Assembly: GCF_000004075.3 (NCBI RefSeq)
Contig: NW_022279580.1
Coordinates: 62,001 to 126,000, forward strand
DNA: 64,000 nucleotides
Direction: 5' to 3'
Origin: Cucumis sativus
Taxonomy: Eukaryota > Streptophyta > Magnoliopsida > Cucurbitales > Cucurbitaceae
Shown: positions 1 through 10,976 of the stretch, one piece after another
Numbering within the stretch: the first letter of the stretch is position 1
Layout: each line of letters starts with the position of its first letter
Position numbers and translations under genes: made by a program
Notes under the pieces: generated by a model
Seen by the model: only the letters and a program-made list of their open reading frames with translations
What the model was told of the DNA's origin: nothing
Database searches by the model: none

Positions 1-724
1 TTTTCTTAGTACAAATTAAATTGTGCCTCTATACTTTGTTGTTCGTAGCACCACATGTAACAAATTCAAGGCATTTTATCAATTTGTATATCTTTCAATT
101 ACTTTACTTTCACAATCCAATTGATGTATGGTAGAAAAAGCTAGCTCATGTAGTTATGATCTAATATGATGATTAAGTTAGAAATTAAGTATCCTAGCCC
201 TTTCAACGTTTGTTATTTTATATACATTTTTCATTTTATTATAACTAATAATTTTCACTCTTTTATAAAAAAACCTCCTCCTCCATAAAAATATAAAAAT
301 AAACTTATTAAAAGTTATTTTATTAAAATAAACTTATTGAAAATTTTCCTCCCTTCCCTTCTCGTTTTATCTCCCTCTTTCTCTCCACCAAACCTTCACA
401 TCGTTTTCTCCATCTCCATCGGCCGCGGCTCACAACTCTTCATCTCTCCACCGATTGTCGACATAATCCACGACTCTCCATCTCCACGACACTCTCTCCA
501 TTTTCGGATGGCCAACCACATAGACTCTAACCCACAACACTCCATCTCTACACCAGTTGTCAACCCACAACCATGACTCTCTATCTCCACCGACCACCGA
601 CCACCGACCGTCGACCTTCAACCCCCACAACTCTCCATCTCCGTGCAATTCTCTCCATTTTGGAGTTCTTTTGCTTGTTTACTTATTTGATCAATTAGTT
701 ATTTTGTTTTTCTCATTTTGAATT
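1..724. other. Unit head, no supported gene
   Basis: AT-rich sequence followed by a C/T-rich stretch (345-660) of repeated tctccatctcc-like words. Open frames here (for example 337-576) are low complexity, lack an ATG at the 5' limit and resemble no family I know, so I do not call a gene. The stretch is also the distal upstream region of the thionin-like gene of the preceding unit, if one exists. It recurs at 12829, 23782 and 38387, and a shorter piece recurs at 19097-19185 plus 19964-20089. Confidence 0.6.
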
Positions 725-1193
725 CACTACAAGAAATTTATGATTCAATGGCAAAGTTTTAGTGGCGCAAGTTATTTTTGTTAGTAAAAGTTCGTTTGTA
801 AAGAAGCAAAAAAAAATGTCACAAAAAATTATTATTAGTGTCACATTTTTAATCCACGTCACTAAAAGAATTAGTAACACACATAAATAATGTAATTAAA
901 ATCTATATAGTTTTAGAAACAAACTTAAATGTTGCTGAAAAACTTCAAACTTTCACCCTTACTTTCAATTTCCCTAAACTTTTTTTAAAGAAATTGTTAA
1001 ATATATATTCTCTTTGTATCTTCCCCTTTCTCTCCTCAAGAAAACTCTTCCCAAAACCCCTACCTTTTAAAAACTTTCTTTTATAAAAATACCTTTTCTT
1101 TTTTTAATTTCTCCCTCTTTTCCCCCTTCCCTAAAATTCCCCCCACTTTTCCAATCTCCCTTTCCCCCACCCACCCCCGATTTCATCTTAACC

Positions 1194-1913
1194 ATGCCAC
1201 TTAACCATGCCATTGTTGGGAATGATAAGATAATTCGCTTGGCAAATGGGTTTGTACAGCTTAATGATTTGAGCTTTAGTGACAATTCAAGTTGGACCAA
1301 AACTAAGAAGTTTAGATTGGGAGTGAAATTTGTGGATGACGAAATCAAAACTAAGTTTCCAAGAATTGAGGGAGCTATCTCCGAACCTTTTAGAGTGATG
1401 GATCAGCGTGGTGAAGGTATGCCTTTTTTTTTTCTCAAATGCAAAGTTCTTTTTAAGTGAAAATATCATTCTCTGGAGATCCCTTTTTGAGACTTATTTT
1501 ATATTTTTATATATATCTTAGTCCTTCCAATGGCCGTATTTCATTCAGATTCCCTTTAGTCCTTATATTTTTAGATCAAAGTTGGTGAATATATTCAAAC
1601 CTTTTTTTGTTTTCTGTTTATTATGATGCATAAGGGTACAAGAAACACCACCCTCCAAGTAGGGGAGATAAAATCTGGCGATTAGAAGGAATTGCCAAAA
1701 ATGGTGCATATCTCCAACGCTTGTCCTCCAACGAAATAAAAAATGTGGATGATTTTTTGAAGACTTATAAACAAAAGGGTTCTACTTACCTGAAACAGGT
1801 ATACGTATGACAAAAGATAATAATAATTCGAAGTTGTTAATTTCACATAACCATTTTATGCAGTTTTGTATATGCAGCTACTTGGTGAGAAAGTCTCTAT
1901 CGGCGAACAGAAG
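1194..1913 (+). pseudogene. Captured CBP60-like gene fragment (unit 1)
   Basis: Three exons can be read. Exon a (1194-1416) ends in a DQRGE motif at a GTATG donor. Exon b (1635-1798) follows an AAG acceptor and encodes YKKHHPPSRGDKIWRLEGIA, then a segment with LSSNEIKNVDDFLKTYK. Exon c (from 1878, after a GCAG acceptor) starts LLGEKVS and is cut by LTR sequence near 1914. The order DNSSW, KFRLG, RGE, KKHHPP, WRLE.IAK.GA, LSS..I..V.DFL is that of the conserved central region of plant CBP60 calmodulin-binding transcription factors (the CBP60g/SARD1 family acts in salicylate immunity). The N-terminus and the calmodulin-binding C-terminus are absent, so this is a fragment. It could still be transcribed and give regulatory RNA. 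Confidence 0.75.
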
Positions 1914-2231
1914 AAGAAGAGAGGAAAAGGAGGGTGGGCGGCGGCTGGGTAGAAAAGAAAAGAAAACTGAAAGAAGGAGCAGAGGGGGGTTTGCGCGCGG
2001 GAGGAAGAAGGAAGGAAAAAAAAAATTCTTTTCTTTTCTTTTTTCTATTTACCTTTTCTCTTATTTAATATAATAACTAATAATAATAATAATAATAAAT
2101 ATATAGTATTATTATTATTATAACATTTCTAATCCCCTTTCTCCCTTAACTTCTTTTCTAAAAAAAAAAAATCTTCAAATTAAAATGCAATTTAATTTAA
2201 AAGTAAGATACCTTAGAGTTCGGGGTGTTAT
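1914..2231 (-). mobile_element. Gypsy LTR 5' fragment inside the CBP60 fragment (unit 1)
   Basis: The stretch runs from purine-rich gaagaagagaggaaaag through ggcggctgggtag and tttgcgcgcggg to cttagagttcggggtgtta. It parallels the terminal 300 bases of the intact solo LTR at 59045-60972 (ggcggctgggtag, cgcgcgggtg, cttagagctcggggtgttaca). On the minus strand it is therefore the 5' end of a Ty3-gypsy LTR. It directly replaces the rest of CBP60 exon c. An AAT/ATT microsatellite lies at about 2074-2122. Confidence 0.65.
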
Positions 2232-2395
2232 AATAATACTAAATTATTGGTCATTTTTTGTTGTGTAACTATTGGTTGGAGAGTTTATTTTGTTGATGAA
2301 TATGTTTTATTGAAATGAATGTACGTAATGAAAAAAACAGAAAATGGAACATTTTGTATATTAAATATATTAATAAATGCTATACATGATGTTAA

Positions 2396-2870
2396 ATATA
2401 TGTCAAGTATACTATCGTACTTAAATCACATATACAATTTTACTTTGACGGATAAATAGCGTCAAGTATACTATCTTACTTGACGAGTAAATAGTATCAA
2501 GTATATTATCTTACTTGACATGTAAATAGTGTCAAGCATATGATCTTACTTGACATGTAAATAATATCAAGAATACGATCCTACTTGACGTGCAAAAGTC
2601 GTCAAGTATAGGACTCTACTTGACACGTAAAAGGTGTCATGTATATAACCTCACTTGACACGAAAAGGTGTCATGTATATAACCTCACTTGACACGTAAA
2701 AGGTGTCATGTATATAACCTCACTTGACACATAATAAGCGTCAAGTGTGATAGATTACTTGACGTTAATACAATGTCAAGTAAATGTATACTTGACGATT
2801 TTCTAGTGTATAGTAATGTGACTATACTTAGCAGTCCATTACTTGACGCTTTTAAAAACGTCAAGTAAGC
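2396..2870. repeat. ACTTGAC/GTCAAGT palindromic minisatellite (unit 1)
   Basis: Tandem units of about 37-45 bp, each containing an inverted pair (tcaagtata ... tacttgac), so that every unit can fold as a hairpin. The 3' part has three near-identical units with aaaggtgtcatgtatataac; units 3 and 4 of the array have four at the corresponding place. The position close to the right CACTA-like terminus fits subterminal transposase-binding repeats. Confidence 0.85.
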
Positions 2871-2887
2871 CAATTTTGGTAGTAGTG

Positions 2888-4373
2888 ATTTCAAATTGAG
2901 AATATAAATTTTCAAATTGATAATAAATATAAACACTATGTGATCATGACGTGGTCGCGAGACTAACTTCAGAATTTGCAGTTTCAAGAAGTTATCTAAA
3001 GAGATACAAATTTAAGCTTTTACCTTAGTTTATTTACAATTTTCCCTAATTGTTTTCCATTTTCAAAATTCTATATATTTCTTGTCTTTTATTTACACTT
3101 AAGACCTAAATGTTTTGCTTATTGAATTTTTTTCTTTGATGGTTTTTGTGATATATTGATGGTTCTTTGTAGGAAAAACATCACCCTCGTAGTTTTACTT
3201 TTATAGGAATGGTTCCTTAGATTCTTGTCAACATGTTTATGTATGCTTCCTTGATAGTGACTTCTAGATTCTTCCTTTGTAGTTAGCTCAACATGAAGGG
3301 ATTTCTTCAAAACAATTACTAGCTAGATGCAACTAGAGTGGCTAAAAGCTGAGATTCTCGAGATACTTTTAGCTACTGTAGTTGTCAATCTAGCTGGAAC
3401 AAAGGATTTGGATATATTGATCTTCAAAACTAATTTCCTTCAGGTTTTTTATTGTTTATTTGTCATGAGATTATTGGTGTTCTATTTTTCAATGTTTGTC
3501 TGTTTTGTAGGTTTAATCATGATCTAAGGTCAGTTGCCAATATTATACAAACTTCACATATATGGTTCATATGTTTAATTGATCTTAAGCAAAATATTAT
3601 TTTCTTTTTTCTTTATTTCTTGGTGACAGGTGTTTGCTATCATTTGTGATTGTGTATTCTACCATGGTGGTGACTCCTGAAGAATATCTTTCGTTTGACT
3701 CCATAGTAAGTAACTATAATTTTGCTGGCACATCATGCCAAATATTTTCATTCATGCATCCTATCTTCTTTATGATTTTTAGGTTGAATTATAACATTTG
3801 TATAACGTGAAACAATTTATCTTGTAGGATCTAGCTAAACATGAAAAAGTTTGGGGATATTGCATTCCGGGACAAGGATTATAAAAATGGTCATAATTGA
3901 GTACTACTCAAAGGTGCTTTCTACGCTCTTAACTTCATAGCTTTGATATATTGTTACAATATGGATAACATAACGACTAATTCTCAAAGTCGTTGAAATT
4001 CAGGATTTTGTTTTTTGTTCATGTCAATGCATGGTTAACATTATGACCATTTTTGAAACTGCATCTAATATCAATGATGTCAGTTCCTTCTGGTAACTTC
4101 AACCCAACTAGTATCACAATGTAAAATTGGGTTTTTTACCTCCCACTTGTTCTTCCTGTGAAATCATGCTCATAAAAGTTACTCATTTGTTTACTTTCTC
4201 AGGGGTATCGCTATAAAAAGAAGATTTTTCAGAAGGTAAGCACTTTGTTTGCCTTTGGGCCTGTATAATCGATGATGATGTTTTCGATTGTAGTATTGCC
4301 CATTAAAAGTCACATAGATAAAAGTCACGATTACAACTTAAAACATGGGTAGAGTTGTCAAATGAACTATAAT
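2888..4373. other. Gene-like exon/intron stretch, unassigned (unit 1)
   Basis: No recognised gene. Short coding-like islands sit between plausible splice sites: a frame from 3327 with AEILEILLATVVVNLAGTKD, one from about 3663 with VVTPEEYLSFDSI ending at a GTAAGT donor, one at about 3829 after TTGTAG with LAKHEKVWGYCIPGQGL, and one at about 4203 after CTCAG with YRYKKKIFQ before GTAAGC. Stops separate them. It may be debris of a captured or host gene, into which the CACTA element at 4374 inserted. The same stretch recurs at 26703-28189 and 41310-42796. Confidence 0.4.
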
Positions 4374-7300
4374 CACTAGAAGAAAATTTGTCTACTATGA
4401 CAGTTATATATCTCACAAAATGAATGGGAAAATAAAAAACTATCACAAAATAGAAAATTTCGCGTCTTTGGCGGGAAAAGACGGAATTTTTTGAAAAACA
4501 CTTTTCGCGACAGTTATTTAATGTCATAGAATGTTACCATTAAAAAATTTATTATTTTATATTTAAAAAATTAAAATTACATATTTGTATTTTTAAAAAA
4601 ACACAATTTCCCCTTCTAATTTTTTCCCAAAATTTTTTCCCAATTTCTTCCTCCCATCCGCGCTCGTTCTCCCCTAAATTACCCCCATTCCTTCCGTCCG
4701 CGTTTCTCCCTATTCCGGTCATCTTAAGTCCGTCACCACCACTGCCCCCTCCTGCCCGTCTGTCCAAATCTCCTCCTCCTCGCCACCACTACCCCCGTCT
4801 TCTCCAAACCTCTGCAACCAACCTAAAGCTTCAAATTGTGGACGTCGGTCGTCACCCCTTAGCCAGTAAGCTTCTCTTCCTTATCTCTTTCTCTCCCAAT
4901 TTCAGTCATTAATCGTTGAATTTTCATTATATGACCTTAATTCGTTCTTGCAACTACATGAGATTATTTTGTGAGTTTGAGTTATGCCTAATTTCTGTTT
5001 TCTAATTGTTGATTTCTCTTGAATTTTAATTTCTGGCAGTGTACTGTGTTACAATCTAAAATTTGTCTAATTACTTGTACAATGTAAAACAAACTACTTA
5101 TACAAACCTACCCTAATCAGCTAACTAAAGACAAACTATTGTTATAATTAATTGTCAACTAATTCCCTTCATCATTCATCATGTTTGTAAAGGAAATTGT
5201 CCTTCAATTGAGTGTAAAACTTGAAATAACAAAGGTTTTATGCTAATTGGGGGTTGTTGAACCCAGTCCAGAAGTTTCCTTCAAGATGGTTCCATCACTA
5301 AGCTGGTAATGAGACAACCTTTTAAATTAATGTAACAAATTCCATTAGTTTTCATCATGCCATTCGAGTGGTTCGTTTAATAGCGACCAAAGTCTTTAAA
5401 ACTGTCAAAGTCGACAAAATCCAATAGGGGAGGTCTAAATTGACTCAAGTCTTAAGAGAATGTTTCATGGTATTTGAGTGTTAATAGGTGGATTTGTTTC
5501 TCTAAATCTTAAGTATAATGTTTCTTTCTCAATGATTGTTTACGAGGAACATTTGATTTTGGGCATTTCTTTTCATATAGCACATTTTTGTTATAAATTC
5601 AAAAGTTTGATCTTTCATTAGAAGGAGAAAAATCAGCATCATATTTAGATAAGAATTTGATGAACTCTGATATATAGATGTGAGAAATTATGGGTGGATT
5701 GAAATGCGGAACAATACCGCTCATGTATTTGGTTTTGAAATTTAGAGGATCATTGGAGTTATGAAGTATTCTTTAGTATACTTTTAAGACTAAGCTAAAA
5801 TCCAGCTATTAGGACTAAGTTTGATGTTGACTACAATAATTTCTTCGTATATATAGTTACGATATTTTCTTTAGTATATATAATTTTGATGTTGATTATC
5901 TATTTTGGAAAATATACTTTTGTGTGTCTATGTGTGACGCTTTTTCCTACCACAATCGTTTCCAATACAGCTAGAAAATTCCTAAATGGTATGAAATAAA
6001 TTATTAAGTACTTTGAGGATTATCTACCGTTCTGAAACTTTGAGTTTTAAAAGTTGTTGCCCATAATCTCTTTTGTAATCAGGTTTATTTCGAGGCCAAC
6101 TTAGACCTCTAAACAATGGACAAGTCATGAATGACCCAAAATAGGATGTCAAGAGAATATGATTTAGGAGTCGAAAGGTTCATTAAATTTGGGTTGAGTC
6201 ATGCCAAAGGTCTTAATTCAATTAGATGTTCATGTTTGAATTGCGGCAATCGTTTACTTAAGGATGTCTCAAAAGTTCGGTATCATTTGTATGCCAATAG
6301 AATTGATAAGAGTTACAAGGTATGGTTCTAGCATGGTGAAGAATTGAACTCAGATAAACGTTACCAACACGATGGAAAATACAGTGGATGAAACTGATGA
6401 AAATGACGATTTATTTATACAATTAATATGGTTCAATCTGTTCAAGAACAATCTTGTAATGCATCAAATACCTTCGACACTATGTTTGATGACGTGAAGA
6501 AACCCTTATACCCAGGATGTAAGAAATTCACAAAGTTATCAGCCCTCGTGAGATTGTATAACCTGAAGGTTAGGTATGGTTGAACTAACACTAGCTTCTC
6601 TGAATTGTTGTCCATAATAAGTGATCTATTACCTGATAACAATGAAATTCCATGTTCTTTGTACGAAGCGAAGAAAACACTTGGTGCCCTAGGACTGAGT
6701 TACCAAAAAATTGATGCATGCCCTAATGATTGTTGCTTGTACAGAAAAGAATATGAAAAGATGACCAAGTGCCCTAAGTGTGGTTTGTCAAGGTGAAATA
6801 TCGCTAAGAACTCAAAAAAGGAAAAAGTGGTGTGGTTGCTAAGCAGATGTCGTACTTTCCAATAATTCCAAGATTTATAAGAATGTTCAAGAGATCTGAA
6901 AATGCTAAGAACTTGCGTTGGCATGCGATAGATAGACAAGTTGATGGTATTTTGAGACACCCGGCTGACACTCCATCATGGAGGTTGATAGACCACATGT
7001 GGCCAACCTTTGGGTTAGAACCGAGAAATCTCCGTTTGGGTTTGTTTACTGATAGAATTAACCCATTTGGAGATATGTTGACGATGTACATTTGTTGGCC
7101 CATCATCACTACAATATACAACCTTCCACCATGGTTGTGTATGAGAAGAAAACAATTGATGTTGACAATGTTAATATCAGGTCCAAAGCAACCGGGATAC
7201 GATATCAATACGTACTTAGCACCTTTAATTGATGACCTACAAATGTTGTGGACAGATGGAGTTCGTTGTTTCGATGCATATAAGGAAGAATATTTCACAC

Positions 7301-8092
7301 TGCGGGCTGTCTTATTGTGGACCATCAACGATTTTTCAGCATACGGTAATCTATGCGGTTTTAGTGTGAAAGGATATAAGGCTTGTCCAATATGTGGAGA
7401 GGAGACTACTTCAATAAGATTGCAACATGGAAAAAGAATGTCATACATGGGACACATGAAGTATTTGCCAAGACATCATCCATACAGATTACAAAAAAAA
7501 AAAAAAATTAATGGGAAGCAAGAGCATGAAATTCCTCCACAACCCTCGTCGAGGGAGGCCATGTACCTTAAGATGAAAGACATGATATTTTCATGTGGGA
7601 AGAAGTGTGGGAAGATCATGCATAATGAAGGTGACAATGACTATTGGAAAAGAAGACCTGATTTTTTTCAACTACCATATTGGAAACACTTGCATGTTCG
7701 ACACTGTTTAGACATAATGCATATTGAAAAAAATGTATGCATGAACATAGTGGGCACCTTACTTGATATACCAGGAAAAAGTAAGGATGAGATGAATACT
7801 AGACTTGACTTGGTTGAAATGAAAATTAGACAAGAATTGGCACCAATGTTTACTGGTAATAGAACTTATATCCCTGCGGCATGTTATACACTGTCAAAAG
7901 AAGAGAATTATCGGTTTTGCAAGACTTTGTCAGAAATTAAAGTTCCAGAAGGTTATTCAGCAAATATTAGTAGTCGTGTCTCTTTGGATGACTTAAAACT
8001 GACCGGCCTTAAGTCGCACGACTGTCATGTTTTAATGCAACAACTGCTTCCAATTGCAATACGTTCAGTCCTACCGAAGAATGTGAGGTACA
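4374..8092 (+). mobile_element. CACTA (En/Spm) transposon, 5' portion (unit 1)
   Basis: It starts CACTAGAAGAAAATTTG after AAT, the same insertion point and terminus as the TIR-complete copy at 42797. Subterminal tgacagtt/tcacaaaa words follow, then a GC-rich leader (4610-4860) and the transposase gene. The element stops abruptly at 8092 (gtgaggtaca), where gypsy LTR sequence begins, so the 3' half and right TIR are missing. The same chimera at 31962/31963 shows that the fusion predates the duplication. Confidence 0.85.
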
Positions 8093-8298
8093 CTAAAAAC
8101 CCACAAACTGTCGTCTCCCCGTTGAAGTCGAAACCGACCGAACGCCCAAACTCCATCTGCAAGGTTGCCGACTGTTCATGTCGTCTGATCTCTTCTCCTC
8201 GTTCCGTACTGCCGCGAGTCATCCCGAATTGTCGTGACCCTCTGTCGTCGTTCGTCCCAATTCGTGAAGTCGCCGGATCGGTTCTACAGCTTGTGTGA
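6116..8298 (+). pseudogene. TNP2-type CACTA transposase, broken and fused to LTR (unit 1)
   Basis: The start at 6116 opens the transposase-associated domain (RMSREYDLGVERFIKFGLS, RCSCLNCGN), but codon 5 is TGA where unit 3 has TGG. Further stops and frameshifts interrupt the start of the TNP2 domain (CPNDCCLYRKEYEKMTKCPK). A long frame, 6832-8298 (488 aa), then carries the TNP2 core: LRWHAIDR, WPTFGLEPRNLRLGLFTD, NPFGDMLTMYICWP, YNLPPWLCMRRK, LTMLISGPKQPGYDI, RHCLDIMHIEKNVCMNIVGT. Residues from about 420 on are translated LTR sequence, so the ORF is chimeric. TNP2 would bind the element ends and catalyse transposition; this copy cannot. Domains usually found after the core (DUF4218, DUF4216) are absent here but remain in unit 4. 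Confidence 0.85.
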
Positions 8299-9728
8299 TT
8301 TTTTTATTCGTACACCGCTGCAACTTTTACCTTGTCGTGTGTTGCCAAAATTGTTGTTGGTAAGGATGAATTGGGGATTTAATTTTTTTCTTGGCTATTG
8401 ATAAATTATATTGTTGGATCTAATTGCTTGGAGAAACACTTCATCCTTAAGGTACTAATTGAGGTTAGTGAGCGGATACTTGGGTTGTAATAGGTTGAGT
8501 TGGATTTGTCTCCCCATTTGAGGTGGTAAGTGACAACTCACTTTTGGTTGAGTTGGATAGATTATTTGAAGATGCTAACCTTCTATTTATTTATGTTTAG
8601 GATTTGATTATTGGAATTAGTTTGATCAAGGATTTTGCATAAAATCAAGGTAAGGGTTCCTACTATTGGACTCAACGATGAAATTGAGATGTATTTTCTG
8701 CATGGACCCCGCTAAACTGGGATGGACTGACTGATATGAAAATCTTATATTTAATTGCCTGTCTAGCTGTATGAAATTTTGTTGAACTGAAATGAACTGA
8801 TTGATACATATACTTGGTTGGTTATGACGATTGAATTGATTAAGTTATGGTTTGTTGGTTGTTATGTTAGGGCATAGGTAATGTCCTATAATTGATGAAC
8901 TAAATTGAATTGACTGAAGTAAGAAGAGCGATGCTTGGGTGTAAATTTATTCATTGAGGAATCGTTATAATAATGTTGACTAGGTGTTGGATTGCATAAA
9001 TTGACTGTAAACGTGTTGAACTCAGAGAATTAAATAGTGGTAACTTGAACTGCAAGAATTTGATTGATTGATTAAAAATGTTAGATTGTGACTGAGGGGA
9101 CATTGTTAACTTTATCTATAGGGTAGTGTACCTTGCAGGTGTCCTACGGGATCACCACCTGTTGTGCATTCTTCGGAAGCACTAGACTGATATGTGTTTT
9201 TTTACAGAACACTAGACTGATATGTACGTCCCTCGAGGCGTTAGACTGATTATGTGTATCCTACGGGATCACAAGACTGTGACTGTGCAAGGTACCCCGA
9301 TAGGAAGTTAACAGTTTATTTTTCCCTAACGGGACCAATAGTTGGTCTCTTACTGAGTATGTTTATACTCACCCTTTTATGTTTAACTTTTCGGGCAAAG
9401 GTAACAAAGGTGGCAAACCGACGAGTGGCCGGAAGGAAGCGTGATCGCCATAGGGGACATTTTAAATTCGCTTCCGCTTGATGATTTATGTTTTTGTTTT
9501 GTTTTCGTACTTGAGACTGTGTAGAAAATTTGAGGTTTAACTGTATCCAAAAATCAGAAAATCATAAGCTTTTTTTTCTTGAAAGTTTTGGTTATTTTAA
9601 ACAGGGCCCAAACACAAATTTTGTTTTCTTGAGTTTTTAAATTTAATTGAATTTGGTACTTTGTGTAAACTCAAGTCTTTGTGTTAATTTAACGACTTTG
9701 ACTTAGTTAGAAAAGTTGGGTCGTTACA
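8093..9728 (+). mobile_element. Ty3-gypsy LTR, 5'-truncated (unit 1)
   Basis: It ends ...agttgggtcgttaca immediately before a tRNA-iMet primer-binding site and gag-like sequence, which fixes it as the 5' LTR of a plus-oriented element. The 1.64-kb piece lacks the TGTAACACCCCGAG start seen in the solo LTR at 59045-60972. It contains the same internal words (ctacgggatcaccacc, cttactgagtatgtttatactcac). The left edge abuts the transposase at 8092/8093 with no target duplication, indicating illegitimate recombination rather than insertion. Confidence 0.8.
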
Positions 9729-9729
9729 G

Positions 9730-9742
9730 TTGGTATTAGAGC
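9730..9742 (+). other. Primer-binding site (iMet type), one mismatch
   Basis: ttggtattagagc lies 1-2 bases after the LTR end. The unit 3 copy at 33602 has the standard TGGTATCAGAGC. It would prime reverse transcription with initiator tRNA-Met. Confidence 0.85.
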
Positions 9743-9946
9743 CTAAGTTTTAGGTTCTATAGACTTAGAACCTAAGTCAGTGTTTTGTGTCCCTATGGCT
9801 AATGCGACTCTTCGCCTCTCGTCAGGTATGCTTTATGCTTATATGTATGGTTTATTTGCATGACTTTGCCTAAGTTAAACTAGACTGTATGATGTACCTT
9901 ATGATTAAGACTATTAAAAGAGAGTTGTTGGTGGATAATAGGAATT

Positions 9947-10458
9947 ATGCCGCCAAAGAAAGGTGTTCGTAGAGGAGGTCGTGGAGGCGGGGTAGAGGAG
10001 CAGTTCGTAATCAACCTGTTGAGGGTCAAGCTGAACAGTAAATTCCTACTGCACCAGTGACTCACACCGAGTTGGCTGCACTATTTACTCACATGGAGCC
10101 TTTTCACGGAGCTTATGACTGCTATAGCTTAGAACCAGCAGGCACCAGTAGTTCCGCCTACACCAGTAGTTCCATTTGCACCTGTGGTTCCCCCTGTACC
10201 AGCAGCTCCACCTGCACCAGCAGCCCCTCCTGCACAGGGATTGGTTGCACAACAGCCACAGATACTACCGAACCAGCTTTCTGCCGAGGCGAAACACTTG
10301 AGAGACTTTAGGAAATATGACCCTCAGACGTTTGATGGGTCACTAGAGGATCCCAACAAAGCTGAGTTGTGGTTGTCCTCTGTGGACACCATATTTAATT
10401 ACATGAGGTGTTTAGAGGAGCATAGGGTTCAATGTGCTGCTTTTCTTCTGAGGGATAG
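9947..10458 (+). pseudogene. Gypsy gag N-terminal fragment (unit 1)
   Basis: The ATG at 9947 starts MPPKKGVRRGGRGG, a basic leader of plant chromovirus-like gag proteins. A proline/alanine-rich linker (PVPAAPPAPAAPPAQ) follows, then the start of the retrotransposon gag domain (LRDFRKYDPQTFDGSLEDP, AELWLSSVDTIFNYM). A one-base loss near 9990 (gaggcggggt against gaggccggggt in unit 3) and an in-frame TAA near 10038 break the frame. The sequence stops at about 10458 at the motif gtttaactgatc. Protease, RT, integrase and the 3' LTR are absent, so this is non-functional debris. Confidence 0.8.
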
Positions 10459-10782
10459 GTTTAACTGATCTTAGGCGTGTAGGTTTCGAGAATTATTTTA
10501 TGGTTTTATTTTCAAAAGAGAAATTAGTGAACGAATATATAACAAAAATCAAACATAAAATGCATGCATGGATATTGATCATATAATACGATAAACCAAA
10601 CCCTAGCATTTTACACTATTAGGTACAAACTTTTGAATTAACGAAATAAAATTTATTTGTGAGATTATTAACCATTAATCACTAATTCCACCGCAAACAG
10701 ACACACTTAATCTACACTAAAACAAAAATTGTGACAAAACATTTTATTCTCGAATAGCATAAAGAGAGAAACAATGATGTTT

Positions 10783-10788
10783 TTTATT
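10783..10788 (-). promoter_or_regulatory. Possible poly(A) signal of thionin-like gene 1
   Basis: AATAAA on the minus strand, about 190 bases past the stop codon at 10977. The same motif lies at 21710-21715 for gene 2. In AT-rich DNA this is weak evidence. Confidence 0.35.
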
Positions 10789-10976
10789 GCTCATGATCAA
10801 CTACATTCAAAAGCATGAATCTACATTTACATTAAAACAAAAAATGTGTTTAAAAATGAAATAATAGGCTTTTAAGCCAATGGTTTTCTTATTCGTATAT
10901 GGTATTTTTATCTTGAAAAGTCAATCACGGTTCTTTTCTCCTCTCACCATACTTCATATTCCTTTTGTTAGCATCA

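Larger units (their letters stand above)
725..2887 (+). mobile_element. CACTA-like element carrying CBP60 gene fragments (unit 1)
   Basis: The left end reads CACTACAAGAAA. The right end, read on the minus strand, is CACTACTACCAAAA. Both are flanked by ATT (722-724 and 2888-2890), matching the 3-bp target duplication of CACTA (En/Spm) transposons. The 2.16-kb interior has no transposase. It holds two or three exons of a CBP60-like host gene, a reverse gypsy LTR fragment and an array of ACTTGAC palindromes near the right end, where TNPA-type subterminal sites would lie. The left subterminal region uses a different word (gtcac-type), so the two ends may not have started as one element. Confidence 0.55.

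Noticed and set aside
337..576. 79-aa (units 1, 2) and 117-aa (units 3, 4) frames in the unit head
   Set aside because: Low-complexity serine/proline-rich translation of C/T-rich DNA with no ATG at the 5' limit. Its length changes by single substitutions between copies, with no sign of constraint.
1194..1460. 88-aa intact small protein gene
   Set aside because: The frame reads through a GTATG donor into T-rich intron. The conserved CBP60 motif series continues in the next exon, so this is exon 1 of a fragment and not a standalone gene.
2396..2870. CRISPR-like regular repeats
   Set aside because: Regular spacing and palindromes look superficially similar, but the spacers are themselves repeated, the host is a plant, and the array sits at a CACTA-like terminus.
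9254..9481. 75-aa frame with a hydrophobic segment
   Set aside because: It lies in the gypsy LTR, differs in frame in unit 3 through one extra C (33193-33197), and has no homologue I know.
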